Below, in pieces: positions 8,148 to 15,629 of a stretch of DNA of 27,297 nucleotides. The stretch comes from an uncultured Verrucomicrobiota bacterium (GTDB lineage: Bacteria; Verrucomicrobiota; Verrucomicrobiae; Opitutales; Opitutaceae), in the NCBI GenBank assembly GCA_946482165.1, contig CAMLQS010000021.1, forward strand, positions 1-27,297, in the 5' to 3' direction. Below the pieces are notes generated by a model. That model saw only the letters and a program-made list of their open reading frames with translations. It was not told the origin of the DNA and did not search any database. Position 1 is the stretch's first letter, and each line of letters opens with the position of its first letter. Position numbers and translations under genes: made by a program.

Positions 8148-9218
8148 ATGTCGCCCCGCGGGAGTCTGCTTGTCCCCTCCCTCGCCGCCGTGGCCGCCCT
8201 CGGGGTGGCCCTGCGGCCCGCGACCTCGCTACCACCGAAACCCTTCGCGTCCCCGGACGCGTCCGCCGAAGCTTCGACGCCATCTTCGGTCATCACACCG
8301 CCGTCGGAGACCTCCCTGCCGCCCACGCCGGCCGCGAACCTGACCGACCAAGTCCTCGCCACCTGCCTTCGCTGGGCGACCACCCGCGATCCTGCGACGC
8401 GCGACACCATTCTCTCCGAGCTGTCCGCCCTGCTGACCGACGACAACGCCGCCGAGCTCCTCCGAGCCCTCCCTCTCGAACTGCTCGACACACCGCTCGC
8501 CGCCGACGCCCTTGCCCGCTGGTCCGGGCGCGCGCCCGCCGAGGCGCTCGACTGGGTTCACGGCCAATCACATCCCGCGACCACCCACGTGGTCACCGTT
8601 CTCCGCGCATGGATGGGGCGAGATCCCGCCAGCCTGCGCACGCACCTCGCCACGCTCCCTGCGGGCGCTTGGCGGCAACAAGTCCTGCTGTCCGCCGGCC
8701 GTCTGGCCCTCCAGCAAAACCACCCCGCCGACGCCGCCTTGTGGCTCGCCCGCGTCCCCCTTGAAAATCGCCCCGCCACCGAGCTCCATTGGGCCGCGCT
8801 CCACTGGGGAAGCAAAGACGCCGCTTCCGCGATGGAATGGGCGCTGACCGAGTCCGACCCAGGCCAACAAGAAACCCGCCTCGCCGCCATCCTGCTCGGC
8901 CACGCCGCCACCGACCCCGGCCAAGCCCTGGATCTCGCGCTCGGGCTGCTCGAGACCGGGACGACCCGCGAGCGCGCGCTGGCCGACATCATGGGTGAAT
9001 GGGCCCGTCGCAGCCCGCCCGAAGCCGCCGCGGCGCTCGACCGCTTCCCCGAAGGCGAAACACGCGCCCAAGCTCTGTCCCGACTGCTCGCCGTCTGGCT
9101 TGACTATGATCCCGCCGGCGCTCGCGCATGGGTCGCCAAAGCCCCCGCCTTGGTGCAAAGCCGTGCGCAAGCCGAGCTGGAGCGCTTCGCCCTGGCCGCC
9201 TCGACCGCGTTGCCGTAA
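8148..9218 (+). CDS. Exported alpha-helical repeat protein, function unknown
   Basis: A 356-residue protein with a short N-terminal hydrophobic stretch (about 7-22), probably an uncleaved anchor or signal peptide, and a Pro/Ser/Ala-rich linker to about residue 65. The rest is about eight imperfect repeats of 31-32 residues with the pattern W-x(3-5)-DP-x-x-A-x-x-W, for example RWSGRAPAEALDW, AWMGRDPASLRTHL, HWGSKDAASAMEW, EWARRSPPEAAAAL and VWLDYDPAGARAW. The spacing suggests an all-helical solenoid like TPR or Sel1 proteins, though it is not a clean match to either. Similar W..DP repeats occur in other Verrucomicrobiota proteins as I recall them. No catalytic motif is visible; a scaffold role in the envelope is a guess. 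It converges on the release-factor-like gene. Confidence 0.75.
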   Translation: MSPRGSLLVPSLAAVAALGVALRPATSLPPKPFASPDASAEASTPSSVITPPSETSLPPTPAANLTDQVLATCLRWATTRDPATRDTILSELSALLTDDNAAELLRALPLELLDTPLAADALARWSGRAPAEALDWVHGQSHPATTHVVTVLRAWMGRDPASLRTHLATLPAGAWRQQVLLSAGRLALQQNHPADAALWLARVPLENRPATELHWAALHWGSKDAASAMEWALTESDPGQQETRLAAILLGHAATDPGQALDLALGLLETGTTRERALADIMGEWARRSPPEAAAALDRFPEGETRAQALSRLLAVWLDYDPAGARAWVAKAPALVQSRAQAELERFALAASTALP

Positions 9219-9449
9219 CCGGACGCTATCCGAGACACCGCCGTTAAAATCTCCAGTCGCAGGGAATGAGCGCGGATTTTCCCCGGCGTTTCTCGTCCCC
9301 AAGATGCTCGCCCCGCAGGTTGTTGATATCCGGCCCGCTGCTATCCGTATGCCCCTCCGTTTCCGTGCGATCCGTTTGATCCGCGGTCAAAACAATCTGC
9401 CGGACTGGGGCTATCCGTAGGCGCACCCTACACCGGCGTTGCACTTCGA
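9219..9449. repeat. Convergent intergenic region with 9-bp periodic repeat
   Basis: No gene is supported here. Three successive 9-base units, TCCGTGCGA (9362-9370), TCCGTTTGA (9371-9379) and TCCGCGGTC (9380-9388), give clear 9-bp periodicity. The string GCTATCCG recurs near 9225, 9340 and 9411. The last unit, TCCGCGGTC, occurs again at 23144-23152, so this looks like one member of a dispersed intergenic repeat family. No stem with a T-run that would end either converging gene was recognised. Confidence 0.45.
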
Positions 9450-9845
9450 TCACCCGTCGAACCCCGGCTCCCGTCGCCCCGCCTTCACCACGGCTCGTAT
9501 CCGTTTGCCGGCGACGAGGATCGCCTTCTGGCGCCCGCTCCGCTTCCGGTTCGTGCGCCGGGACTTCGCCACCGCCGCTCGCCGCGCCGCCTCGGCCGCC
9601 CGCACGCGTTCTTCCAGTTTTTCGCAAAAACGCTCCCAAGCCTGGTCGCGGTTGGCGGCCTGGCTTCGCTCCGCCTGGCAACGCACCTCCGTCCCCGTCG
9701 GCCCATGACGCAACACCACGGTGGACGAAGTCTTGTTGATCTTTTGCCCGCCCGCGCCGGAGCCCCTCGTGAAGGTTTCCGTCACGTCTCCAGCCAGCAC
9801 GCCCAACGCGTCCAGCCGCTCTTGGATTTTGGATGGTAAATCCAT
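9450..9845 (-). CDS. Small release-factor-like protein with GGQ motif (peptidyl-tRNA hydrolase type)
   Basis: A 131-residue protein holding only the catalytic domain of class I release factors. [12 protein letters not shown] contains the GGQ (residues 32-34) that enters the peptidyl-transferase centre and hydrolyses peptidyl-tRNA. Codon-recognition domains are absent. The C-terminus from about residue 75 is Arg/Lys/Ala-rich, as in the ArfB/YaeJ group, whose basic tail enters the empty mRNA channel of stalled ribosomes. It is therefore likely a ribosome-rescue or release-factor-like factor; I cannot separate ArfB from other short GGQ proteins by eye. The ATG (complement of 9843-9845) puts GGQ at the usual distance from the N-terminus. 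It is divergent from the MoxR gene 120 bases away. Confidence 0.85.
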   Translation of the reverse strand: MDLPSKIQERLDALGVLAGDVTETFTRGSGAGGQKINKTSSTVVLRHGPTGTEVRCQAERSQAANRDQAWERFCEKLEERVRAAEAARRAAVAKSRRTNRKRSGRQKAILVAGKRIRAVVKAGRREPGFDG

Positions 9846-9928
9846 AGGCCGTAATTTTCGTCACCCAACGCAACCTCCGCCCTCCGCGCGAGTCCCAAAT
9901 CCCCCATTTCCATTTCCCCCAGATTCTC

Positions 9929-9949
9929 CTCGGGTTTCAGATTTCCGCC
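9929..9949 (+). repeat. TTCAGGT-type heptad array, degenerate copy 1
   Basis: Three 7-base units in register: CTCGGGT, TTCAGAT, TTCCGCC. It lies in the leader of the moxR gene, 17 bases before the ATG. It shares its layout with copies at 12023 and 13567, each ending at or near TCCGCC. Confidence 0.5.
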
Positions 9950-9965
9950 ATCATCCCTTCCTCCT

Positions 9966-10937
<972 letters not shown>

Positions 10938-10948
10938 GAATCCCATCC

Positions 10949-11497
10949 ATGCCTCGCCTCCCCCAGCTTCCCGAAGGATTTCGCTTCCGGCGCCTGTTGT
11001 GTCCCGCCGGGGCCATTATCCTCGGCTACGTTGGATTCCGCTTCCTCGGTCTGGCCGGGAAACAAGGAGCCTATCTCGAAGCCGTCGGCCCCGCCATCCT
11101 CGCCGTGGGCCTCCTCGCAAGCGCGGGCATTCTCTTCGTGATCCCTTTCGCCGGCACGCTCCTGTCTCCCTTCACCGGGGTCTTCGAACGCCTTTTCTTC
11201 CCCGGCGAAACGCTGCGCCGCCCCCCCGAGGAGCTTCTCTTCGCCCTCCGCATGCGCCTCCGCGACCGCTACTGGGAATCCGTCGATCAGCAAACAAACG
11301 CTCTTATCGAATCCTACGGCCCCAGCCCGGAGCTCTATCATCTCCGCGCGCTGATGGAGGGAGGCCGTGCGGGCAACTACTCGTCCGTCACCATGGCGGC
11401 GTCGAAGAAGCTCTCCCGTCGCGCCTTTGCGCGCTACACCGACCTCCTGCGCAGCGATCCGCCTCCCCGGGAGACTCAGACCGGTATCGAAGCCTGA
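10949..11497 (+). CDS. Small membrane protein of the Bat operon, function unknown
   Basis: A 182-residue protein with two predicted membrane helices close together (about 22-38 and 45-72), then a cytosolic-looking, charged C-terminal half (about 85-182) rich in Arg, Glu and Leu with short helices and no motif I recognise. It begins 11 bases after the moxR stop and ends 17 bases before the DUF58 start, so it is surely co-transcribed. This position between MoxR and DUF58 is unusual for Bat operons, where the two are normally adjacent. It may be a lineage-specific membrane partner; no function should be assigned. Confidence 0.82.
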   Translation: MPRLPQLPEGFRFRRLLCPAGAIILGYVGFRFLGLAGKQGAYLEAVGPAILAVGLLASAGILFVIPFAGTLLSPFTGVFERLFFPGETLRRPPEELLFALRMRLRDRYWESVDQQTNALIESYGPSPELYHLRALMEGGRAGNYSSVTMAASKKLSRRAFARYTDLLRSDPPPRETQTGIEA

Positions 11498-11514
11498 CCC
11501 CCCCCCCACGCCGC

Positions 11515-12423
11515 ATGCCCGACCCCGCGCCCGTCGCATCCCCCGCCACCCCCGCCGCACCTCTCGCCGCCCTGCGCCGTCTCGAATGGCGCGTCCGCCA
11601 CGCGGTCGAAACCTCCCTCGGCGGAGGCTATCGCTCCGCCTTCCGCGGTCGCGGCATGGAGTTCGATCAAGTCGTGAAATACGCCTACGGCGACGACGTC
11701 CGCGACATCGACTGGAACGTCACCGCGCGCCTCGGCGAACCCTACCGGAAGAAATTCATCGAGGAACGCGAAGTCACCGTGCTCCTCGTGTTCGAGGACA
11801 GCCCCTCGCTTCAGTTTGGCTCCGGAGCCATCACCCGGCGCGAGGCGCTCCTCGAGCTTGCCGGCCTGCTGCTCCTCCTTGCGTCGATCAACCGCGACCG
11901 CATCGGACTCGCCCATCTTCGTCCCTCCGGCGCCGAGCTCACCCCGCCGGTCAACGGCCGCGGCCCCATCCACCACCTCGCCGCCCGTCTTTTCGGCACG
12001 CCGCCGCCGCCGCTCTCGGCTCCTCAGGTCTCGGGTTTCAGCCTTTCCGCCCTCACCTCCCTCGCCCCCCGCCACACCATCGTCGTCTGGCTCTCCGACC
12101 ATCCCGCGCGGCCCGTTCCCGAAGGCTGGTCCGCCTTTACGCGCCGCAACACCGTGCTCGGCCTCCGCGTGGACGATCCTTGGGACCGCGCCTATCCGGA
12201 AAACGCCGACGACGTAACCGCCTACGATCCGCTCTCCGGCCGGCTCGTCGCCCTCGGCCGGGGCCACGCCGAGCGCGCCGCCCACGCCCGCTGGCGCGAG
12301 GCCCGCGACGCCTCCCTCGCCGCCTGGTTCCCCGATCCCTTCGGTCGCCACGTGGTGGGCGCCGACGAGAACCGCCTCGATTCCCTCGTCCGCTTCTTCC
12401 GCCGCCGGGAAACGAAAGCATAG
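11515..12423 (+). CDS. DUF58 domain protein of the MoxR/Bat operon
   Basis: A 302-residue protein with the DUF58 signature: GGYRSAFRGRGMEFDQV, then YGDDVRDIDWN with G59-D60-D61, followed by FIEEREVTVLLVFEDSPS, the beginning of a VWA-like fold. DUF58 proteins almost always travel with MoxR ATPases and are thought to be their partners or substrates. The frame stays open back to 10999, but that part overlaps the preceding gene; the ATG at 11515 gives the standard N-terminus after a C-rich run. The TAG stop (12421-12423) lies inside an ATAGGTCC repeat unit. Residues around QVSGFSL are encoded by a TTCAGGT-type heptad array, an insertion-like patch before the last third of the domain. Confidence 0.93.
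   Translation: MPDPAPVASPATPAAPLAALRRLEWRVRHAVETSLGGGYRSAFRGRGMEFDQVVKYAYGDDVRDIDWNVTARLGEPYRKKFIEEREVTVLLVFEDSPSLQFGSGAITRREALLELAGLLLLLASINRDRIGLAHLRPSGAELTPPVNGRGPIHHLAARLFGTPPPPLSAPQVSGFSLSALTSLAPRHTIVVWLSDHPARPVPEGWSAFTRRNTVLGLRVDDPWDRAYPENADDVTAYDPLSGRLVALGRGHAERAAHARWREARDASLAAWFPDPFGRHVVGADENRLDSLVRFFRRRETKA
12023..12051 (+). repeat. TTCAGGT-type heptad array inside the DUF58 gene, copy 2
   Basis: Seven-base units CTCAGGT, CTCGGGT, TTCAGCC, then TTTCCGCC. It is in the orientation without stop codons and encodes QVSGFSLSA in the DUF58 protein. The layout matches the copies at 9929 and 13567. Confidence 0.5.
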
Positions 12424-12448
12424 GTCCCGCAAGCCAAATAGGTCCTAT
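12420..12448. repeat. ATAGGTCC direct repeat with hairpin, DUF58-BatA junction
   Basis: ATAGGTCC occurs at 12420-12427 and again at 12438-12445. The second copy is part of a near-perfect palindrome, ATAGG-T-CCTAT (12438-12448). The first copy supplies the TAG stop of the DUF58 gene. The rest of the 48-base gap is a C-run. Confidence 0.4.
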
Positions 12449-12471
12449 CAGTCCCCCCCCCTCCGTCCCGC

Positions 12472-13524
12472 GTGCCTCCCCTCGCCCAACTCCTCCCCGA
12501 CCTCGCCCTTCCCCTCCGGGGATCGCTCCAGCTCGCCGCGCCCCTTTGGCTCCTGGCGCTTCTCGCGCTCCCGGCGATCGCCTGGCTTCGACGCAAGCGC
12601 CCCGTATCCGTCCTTTTAATACCACATGCCGCCGCGTGGGCCGCCCCCCGCGCCGCGCCCGCGCGCCGGTGGCCCGTCCGGCTCGCCTACGCCGCCGCGG
12701 TGTCGCTCGTCTTCGCGCTCGCCCGCCCCCAGCGCGTCGACGACACCCGCGTCATCCGCGGCGAAGGCTACGACATCGTCGTCGCCATCGACCTCTCCAC
12801 CTCGATGTTTGCCGAGGACAGCGTCGTGGACGGCCGTCGCGTAAACCGCCTCGAAGCCCTCAAGCCCGTCCTCGAAGCCTTTATCCGCCGCCGCCCCTCC
12901 GACCGCATCGGCTTCGTCGCTTTCGCCGGGCGCGCCTACACCCTCGCCCCGCTCACCCATGACCACGACTGGCTCGCCCGGCAGGTCGCCCGCCTTCAGA
13001 TCGGCCTCATCGAGGACGGCACCGCCCTCGGCGACGGCCTCGGTCTCGCCCTCGCCCGGCTTCAACGCGCGCGCTCCGATTCCGACGCCCCTCGCGCCGG
13101 CGCCTTTGTGATTCTCATGACCGACGGCGCCAACAACCGGGGGCAGCTGACTCCCGACCAGGCCGGCGCCCTCGCGAAATCGCGCGCCGTGCCCGTGTTC
13201 ACCATCGGCGTCGGCCGGGACGGTCTCGTTCCGTTTCCCGCTTTCGACGAGCAAGGCCGCCGCATCGGCATGACCCGCCGCATGTCCGACCTGGACCCCG
13301 CCGCGCTTCGCAAAATCGCCGCGGAAACCGGCGGAAAATTCTTCCGGGCGGAAGATCCCGACGCCGCCACCGAAGCCTTCTCCGCCATTGATCGCGCGCA
13401 AAAAATCTCCTTCGACCAAAGCACCCAGGTTCTCGCCACCGAACTCTACGCCTGGCCCGCCGGCGCCGCCGCCCTCCTCCTGGCCCTCGGCGCCTTGTCC
13501 CTGCTGCGCAGGGCGAAAACCTGA
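12472..13524 (+). CDS. batA: BatA-like von Willebrand factor A membrane protein
   Basis: A 350-residue protein of the aerotolerance (Bat) family. A membrane helix near residues 22-40 and a second at about 68-86 precede the VWA domain (about 98-290). The metal-ion site motif DLSTS (D107, S109, S111) is intact, and the later Asp is in MTDGANN. A C-terminal helix (about 326-345) places the VWA domain between membrane segments, as in BatA/BatB. Such proteins probably form envelope complexes; the old oxygen-tolerance role rests on a few species. The start is a GTG at 12472 without an in-frame ATG nearby. The TGA stop (13522-13524) lies in the first unit of an ACCTGAA heptad array. Confidence 0.92.
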   Translation: MPPLAQLLPDLALPLRGSLQLAAPLWLLALLALPAIAWLRRKRPVSVLLIPHAAAWAAPRAAPARRWPVRLAYAAAVSLVFALARPQRVDDTRVIRGEGYDIVVAIDLSTSMFAEDSVVDGRRVNRLEALKPVLEAFIRRRPSDRIGFVAFAGRAYTLAPLTHDHDWLARQVARLQIGLIEDGTALGDGLGLALARLQRARSDSDAPRAGAFVILMTDGANNRGQLTPDQAGALAKSRAVPVFTIGVGRDGLVPFPAFDEQGRRIGMTRRMSDLDPAALRKIAAETGGKFFRAEDPDAATEAFSAIDRAQKISFDQSTQVLATELYAWPAGAAALLLALGALSLLRRAKT

Positions 13525-13587
13525 AACTTGAAACCTGAGACCTGAAATTCGGTCCCCCTCGCTTACCTCAGGTTTCAGGTCTCCGCC
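13519..13587. repeat. Facing ACCTGAA and TTCAGGT heptad arrays between batA and batB
   Basis: The left array has four 7-base units in register: ACCTGAA (13519), ACTTGAA, ACCTGAG, ACCTGAA (to 13546). The right array is the complementary type: CTCAGGT (13567), TTCAGGT, CTCCGCC (to 13587). Between them the perfect inverted repeat AGACCTGAAA (13538-13547) and TTTCAGGTCT (13573-13582) can form a hairpin with a 25-base loop. The left array supplies the batA stop codon and the hairpin ends 17 bases before the batB ATG, so it could affect translation or mRNA stability within the operon. Confidence 0.65.
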
Positions 13588-13599
13588 CTCAACCCTCCG

Positions 13600-15606
13600 A
13601 TGACTTTCGCCCATCCCCATCTCCTCTGGCTCCTGGCCGCCCCCGCCATCCTCCTCTCGGCCTCCTTCCGTCGCGCCCGCGCCACGGCCAACCCCCATCC
13701 CAAAATCCCCCGAGCCCGAATCGCCTCCGACCATTGGTCATTGGTCCTTGGTCATTGGTCATTCTCGCCGCGCCCCCTCGCGGCGAGTCTTGCCCTCGCG
13801 TTGCTCATCCTCGCGCTCGCCCGCCCGCAAGGCGCCACGCTTTCCACCCCGTCCTTCACCCAGGCGCGAGACGTCTTGGTCGCCGTCGACGTCTCCCGCT
13901 CGATGCTCGCCGACGATATCCCGCCCACGCGTCTCGCCCGCGCCCGCCTGCTCGTCCGCGACCTCGCCGACGCCCTCCGCGGAGAACGTCTCGGGCTGCT
14001 TCCTTTTGCCGGCACCGCCTTCCTCCAAAGTCCGCTTTCCGCCGACTATGAGATTTTCCGCACCTTCCTGGACGAGTTGGGCCCCGACATGATTCCCGCC
14101 GGCGGCTCCGATTTTGCCGCGCTCCTTCGGACCGCCGGCGATGCCTTCGGTCCCGCAACGCCTCCCGGCGACACCACCGCCACGCCCGACCGCTACCTCG
14201 TGGTTCTCAGCGACGGCGAAGCCGAAAACGACGCCTGGCGCCCCCTCGCCCAGCGTCTCGCCGAACGCGGCGTCCGCGTCGTCGCACTCGGCCTGGGCAC
14301 TCCCGCCGGCGCCATGGTTCCCGACGGAAAAGGCGGCCTTACCAAAGACCGGCGCGGCGCCGCCGTGCTCTCGAAGCTCAACCCCGCCACGCTTCAGGAA
14401 CTAGCCCGCGTCACCGGTGGTATTTACCGCGATGCTTCCTCCTGGGTCGACCTTCCGACCCTCCTCAAAGAGACCATCGCCCGCGGCCGCGCCACCCGCG
14501 TCAGCACCGAAACCGCCCCTCGCCGTCAGGAGCTCTTTGCCTGGTTTCTCGCCCCCGCCCTCCTGCTCCTTGCCACGTCGCTGATTCGCGAATTTCCCGC
14601 CATCCCCCGCGTATCGACCAAGCCCTTGCGTCACGCGTCCGCCACCCTCGCCCGGGTCATTCCCCTCGCGCTTATAGTCCATTGGACTCTGGTCGCCGGT
14701 CATTCGTCATTCGCGGCGGAGCCACCCGCTCCGCCCGCCGCCGCGCCCGATCCGCTGCTTTCCCTCGTCGAGAAACTGTCCTCCGCCCCGGACCTCGCCG
14801 CCCCCGACCTCGCGCGCTTGGCCACCCTCAGCGCGGAACGAGGCGAACAAGCCCGGTCCCAACCCGGCGGCGCCGCATCGTTTCCCGAGGGCGCCATCCG
14901 CGATGCCCTTGCCGCCGTCGCCACCGGCCAAAGCAAGGACCCCAAAGCCGCCGACTGGCCCGCCTTGCGAAAGCGCCTGGAGACCCTGCTCGCCCCGCCG
15001 CCCGAGGAATCCAAGGACCAACAATCCCCAAAGCCCCAGCCCCAAGACAAGAAGCAGGATCAATCCAACAAACCCGACGGCCAAAAATCGCCCCAGGAGC
15101 AGCAATCCGGCGGCCAATCCGATTCACCGCCTCAGGAACAGGAAAACTCCAAGCAGTCGCAGTCTTCCGAGTCCAAACCCGGCTCGTCCGGTGAATCGTC
15201 CCCCGGCGACCAATCCGATCCGTCAAACACCGAGGCGTCCCCTTCCACGCCCCGGCCCTCCGGCGAAAAACCGCTCGGCGATCTCGCGTCTTCCCCGCAA
15301 CCCGAAGACGCCGCCCAGGAGCCCGACAAAAAAGACGTTCCCGCGCCGGCCGACCAGCCGCCGCCCGAATCCGCGGACGAACCCACCCAGCAAGCGGGCG
15401 GCGTCTCCGCCTCCGGCCGTCCCGCGGACGCCGGCGCGAACGGCGACACCGCCTCGCTCGATCCCGCACTCGTCGTCCCACAACAACGCCTCGACCGCGT
15501 CCGCGACTCCGACGCGCCCGCCCGCCTCTTCCAGCTCCTGCAAGAATCCGAAACTCCGCCCGAAGAACGCGAACGCCGCGCCGCCGGCGCCAAGCAAACC
15601 TGGTGA
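13600..15606 (+). CDS. batB: BatB-BatC-like fusion: VWA membrane protein with long hydrophilic tail
   Basis: A 668-residue protein. The first half is BatB-like: membrane helices at about 5-22 and 58-76, a VWA domain (about 92-275) with intact DVSRS (D97, S99, S101) and LSDGEAEND, then a helix near 311-330. A second hydrophobic stretch follows at about 350-368 and ends in SSFAAEPPAPP, which looks like a former signal peptide. The tail (370-668) is rich in Gln, Ser, Lys, Pro and Asp, and ends in a short charged helix, closely resembling the low-complexity tail of BatC proteins though TPR repeats are hard to see. I infer a BatB-BatC fusion. Heptad arrays encode HWSLVLGHWSF near 45-55 and the degenerate VHWTLVAGHSSF near 358-370. 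Confidence 0.88.
   Translation: MTFAHPHLLWLLAAPAILLSASFRRARATANPHPKIPRARIASDHWSLVLGHWSFSPRPLAASLALALLILALARPQGATLSTPSFTQARDVLVAVDVSRSMLADDIPPTRLARARLLVRDLADALRGERLGLLPFAGTAFLQSPLSADYEIFRTFLDELGPDMIPAGGSDFAALLRTAGDAFGPATPPGDTTATPDRYLVVLSDGEAENDAWRPLAQRLAERGVRVVALGLGTPAGAMVPDGKGGLTKDRRGAAVLSKLNPATLQELARVTGGIYRDASSWVDLPTLLKETIARGRATRVSTETAPRRQELFAWFLAPALLLLATSLIREFPAIPRVSTKPLRHASATLARVIPLALIVHWTLVAGHSSFAAEPPAPPAAAPDPLLSLVEKLSSAPDLAAPDLARLATLSAERGEQARSQPGGAASFPEGAIRDALAAVATGQSKDPKAADWPALRKRLETLLAPPPEESKDQQSPKPQPQDKKQDQSNKPDGQKSPQEQQSGGQSDSPPQEQENSKQSQSSESKPGSSGESSPGDQSDPSNTEASPSTPRPSGEKPLGDLASSPQPEDAAQEPDKKDVPAPADQPPPESADEPTQQAGGVSASGRPADAGANGDTASLDPALVVPQQRLDRVRDSDAPARLFQLLQESETPPEERERRAAGAKQTW
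13733..13763 (+). repeat. ATTGGTC heptad array A (in batB)
   Basis: Units ATTGGTC, ATTGGTC, CTTGGTC, ATTGGTC and a final ATT, in perfect 7-bp register. It encodes HWSLVLGHWSF between the first and second membrane helices of the BatB-like part. Array C has the same type and orientation and shares the ATTCT end. Confidence 0.9.
14674..14711 (+). repeat. ATTGGTC heptad array B, degenerate (in batB)
   Basis: Units ATAGTCC, ATTGGAC, TCTGGTC, GCCGGTC, ATTCGTC and ATT keep strict 7-bp register but have diverged. It encodes part of the second hydrophobic segment, the presumed ancestral BatC signal peptide. Same orientation as arrays A, C and D. Confidence 0.55.
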
Positions 15607-15629
15607 TCACTCCGAATTTCACGCGTCTC

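Noticed and set aside
10999..11514. Upstream extension of the DUF58 reading frame
   Set aside because: It overlaps the small membrane protein gene and is Arg/Pro-rich; the ATG at 11515 gives the normal DUF58 N-terminus.
13733..13763. Heptad arrays read as CRISPR repeats or transposon ends
   Set aside because: Units are contiguous without spacers, with no cas genes, terminal inverted repeats or transposase; they are simple tandem repeats.
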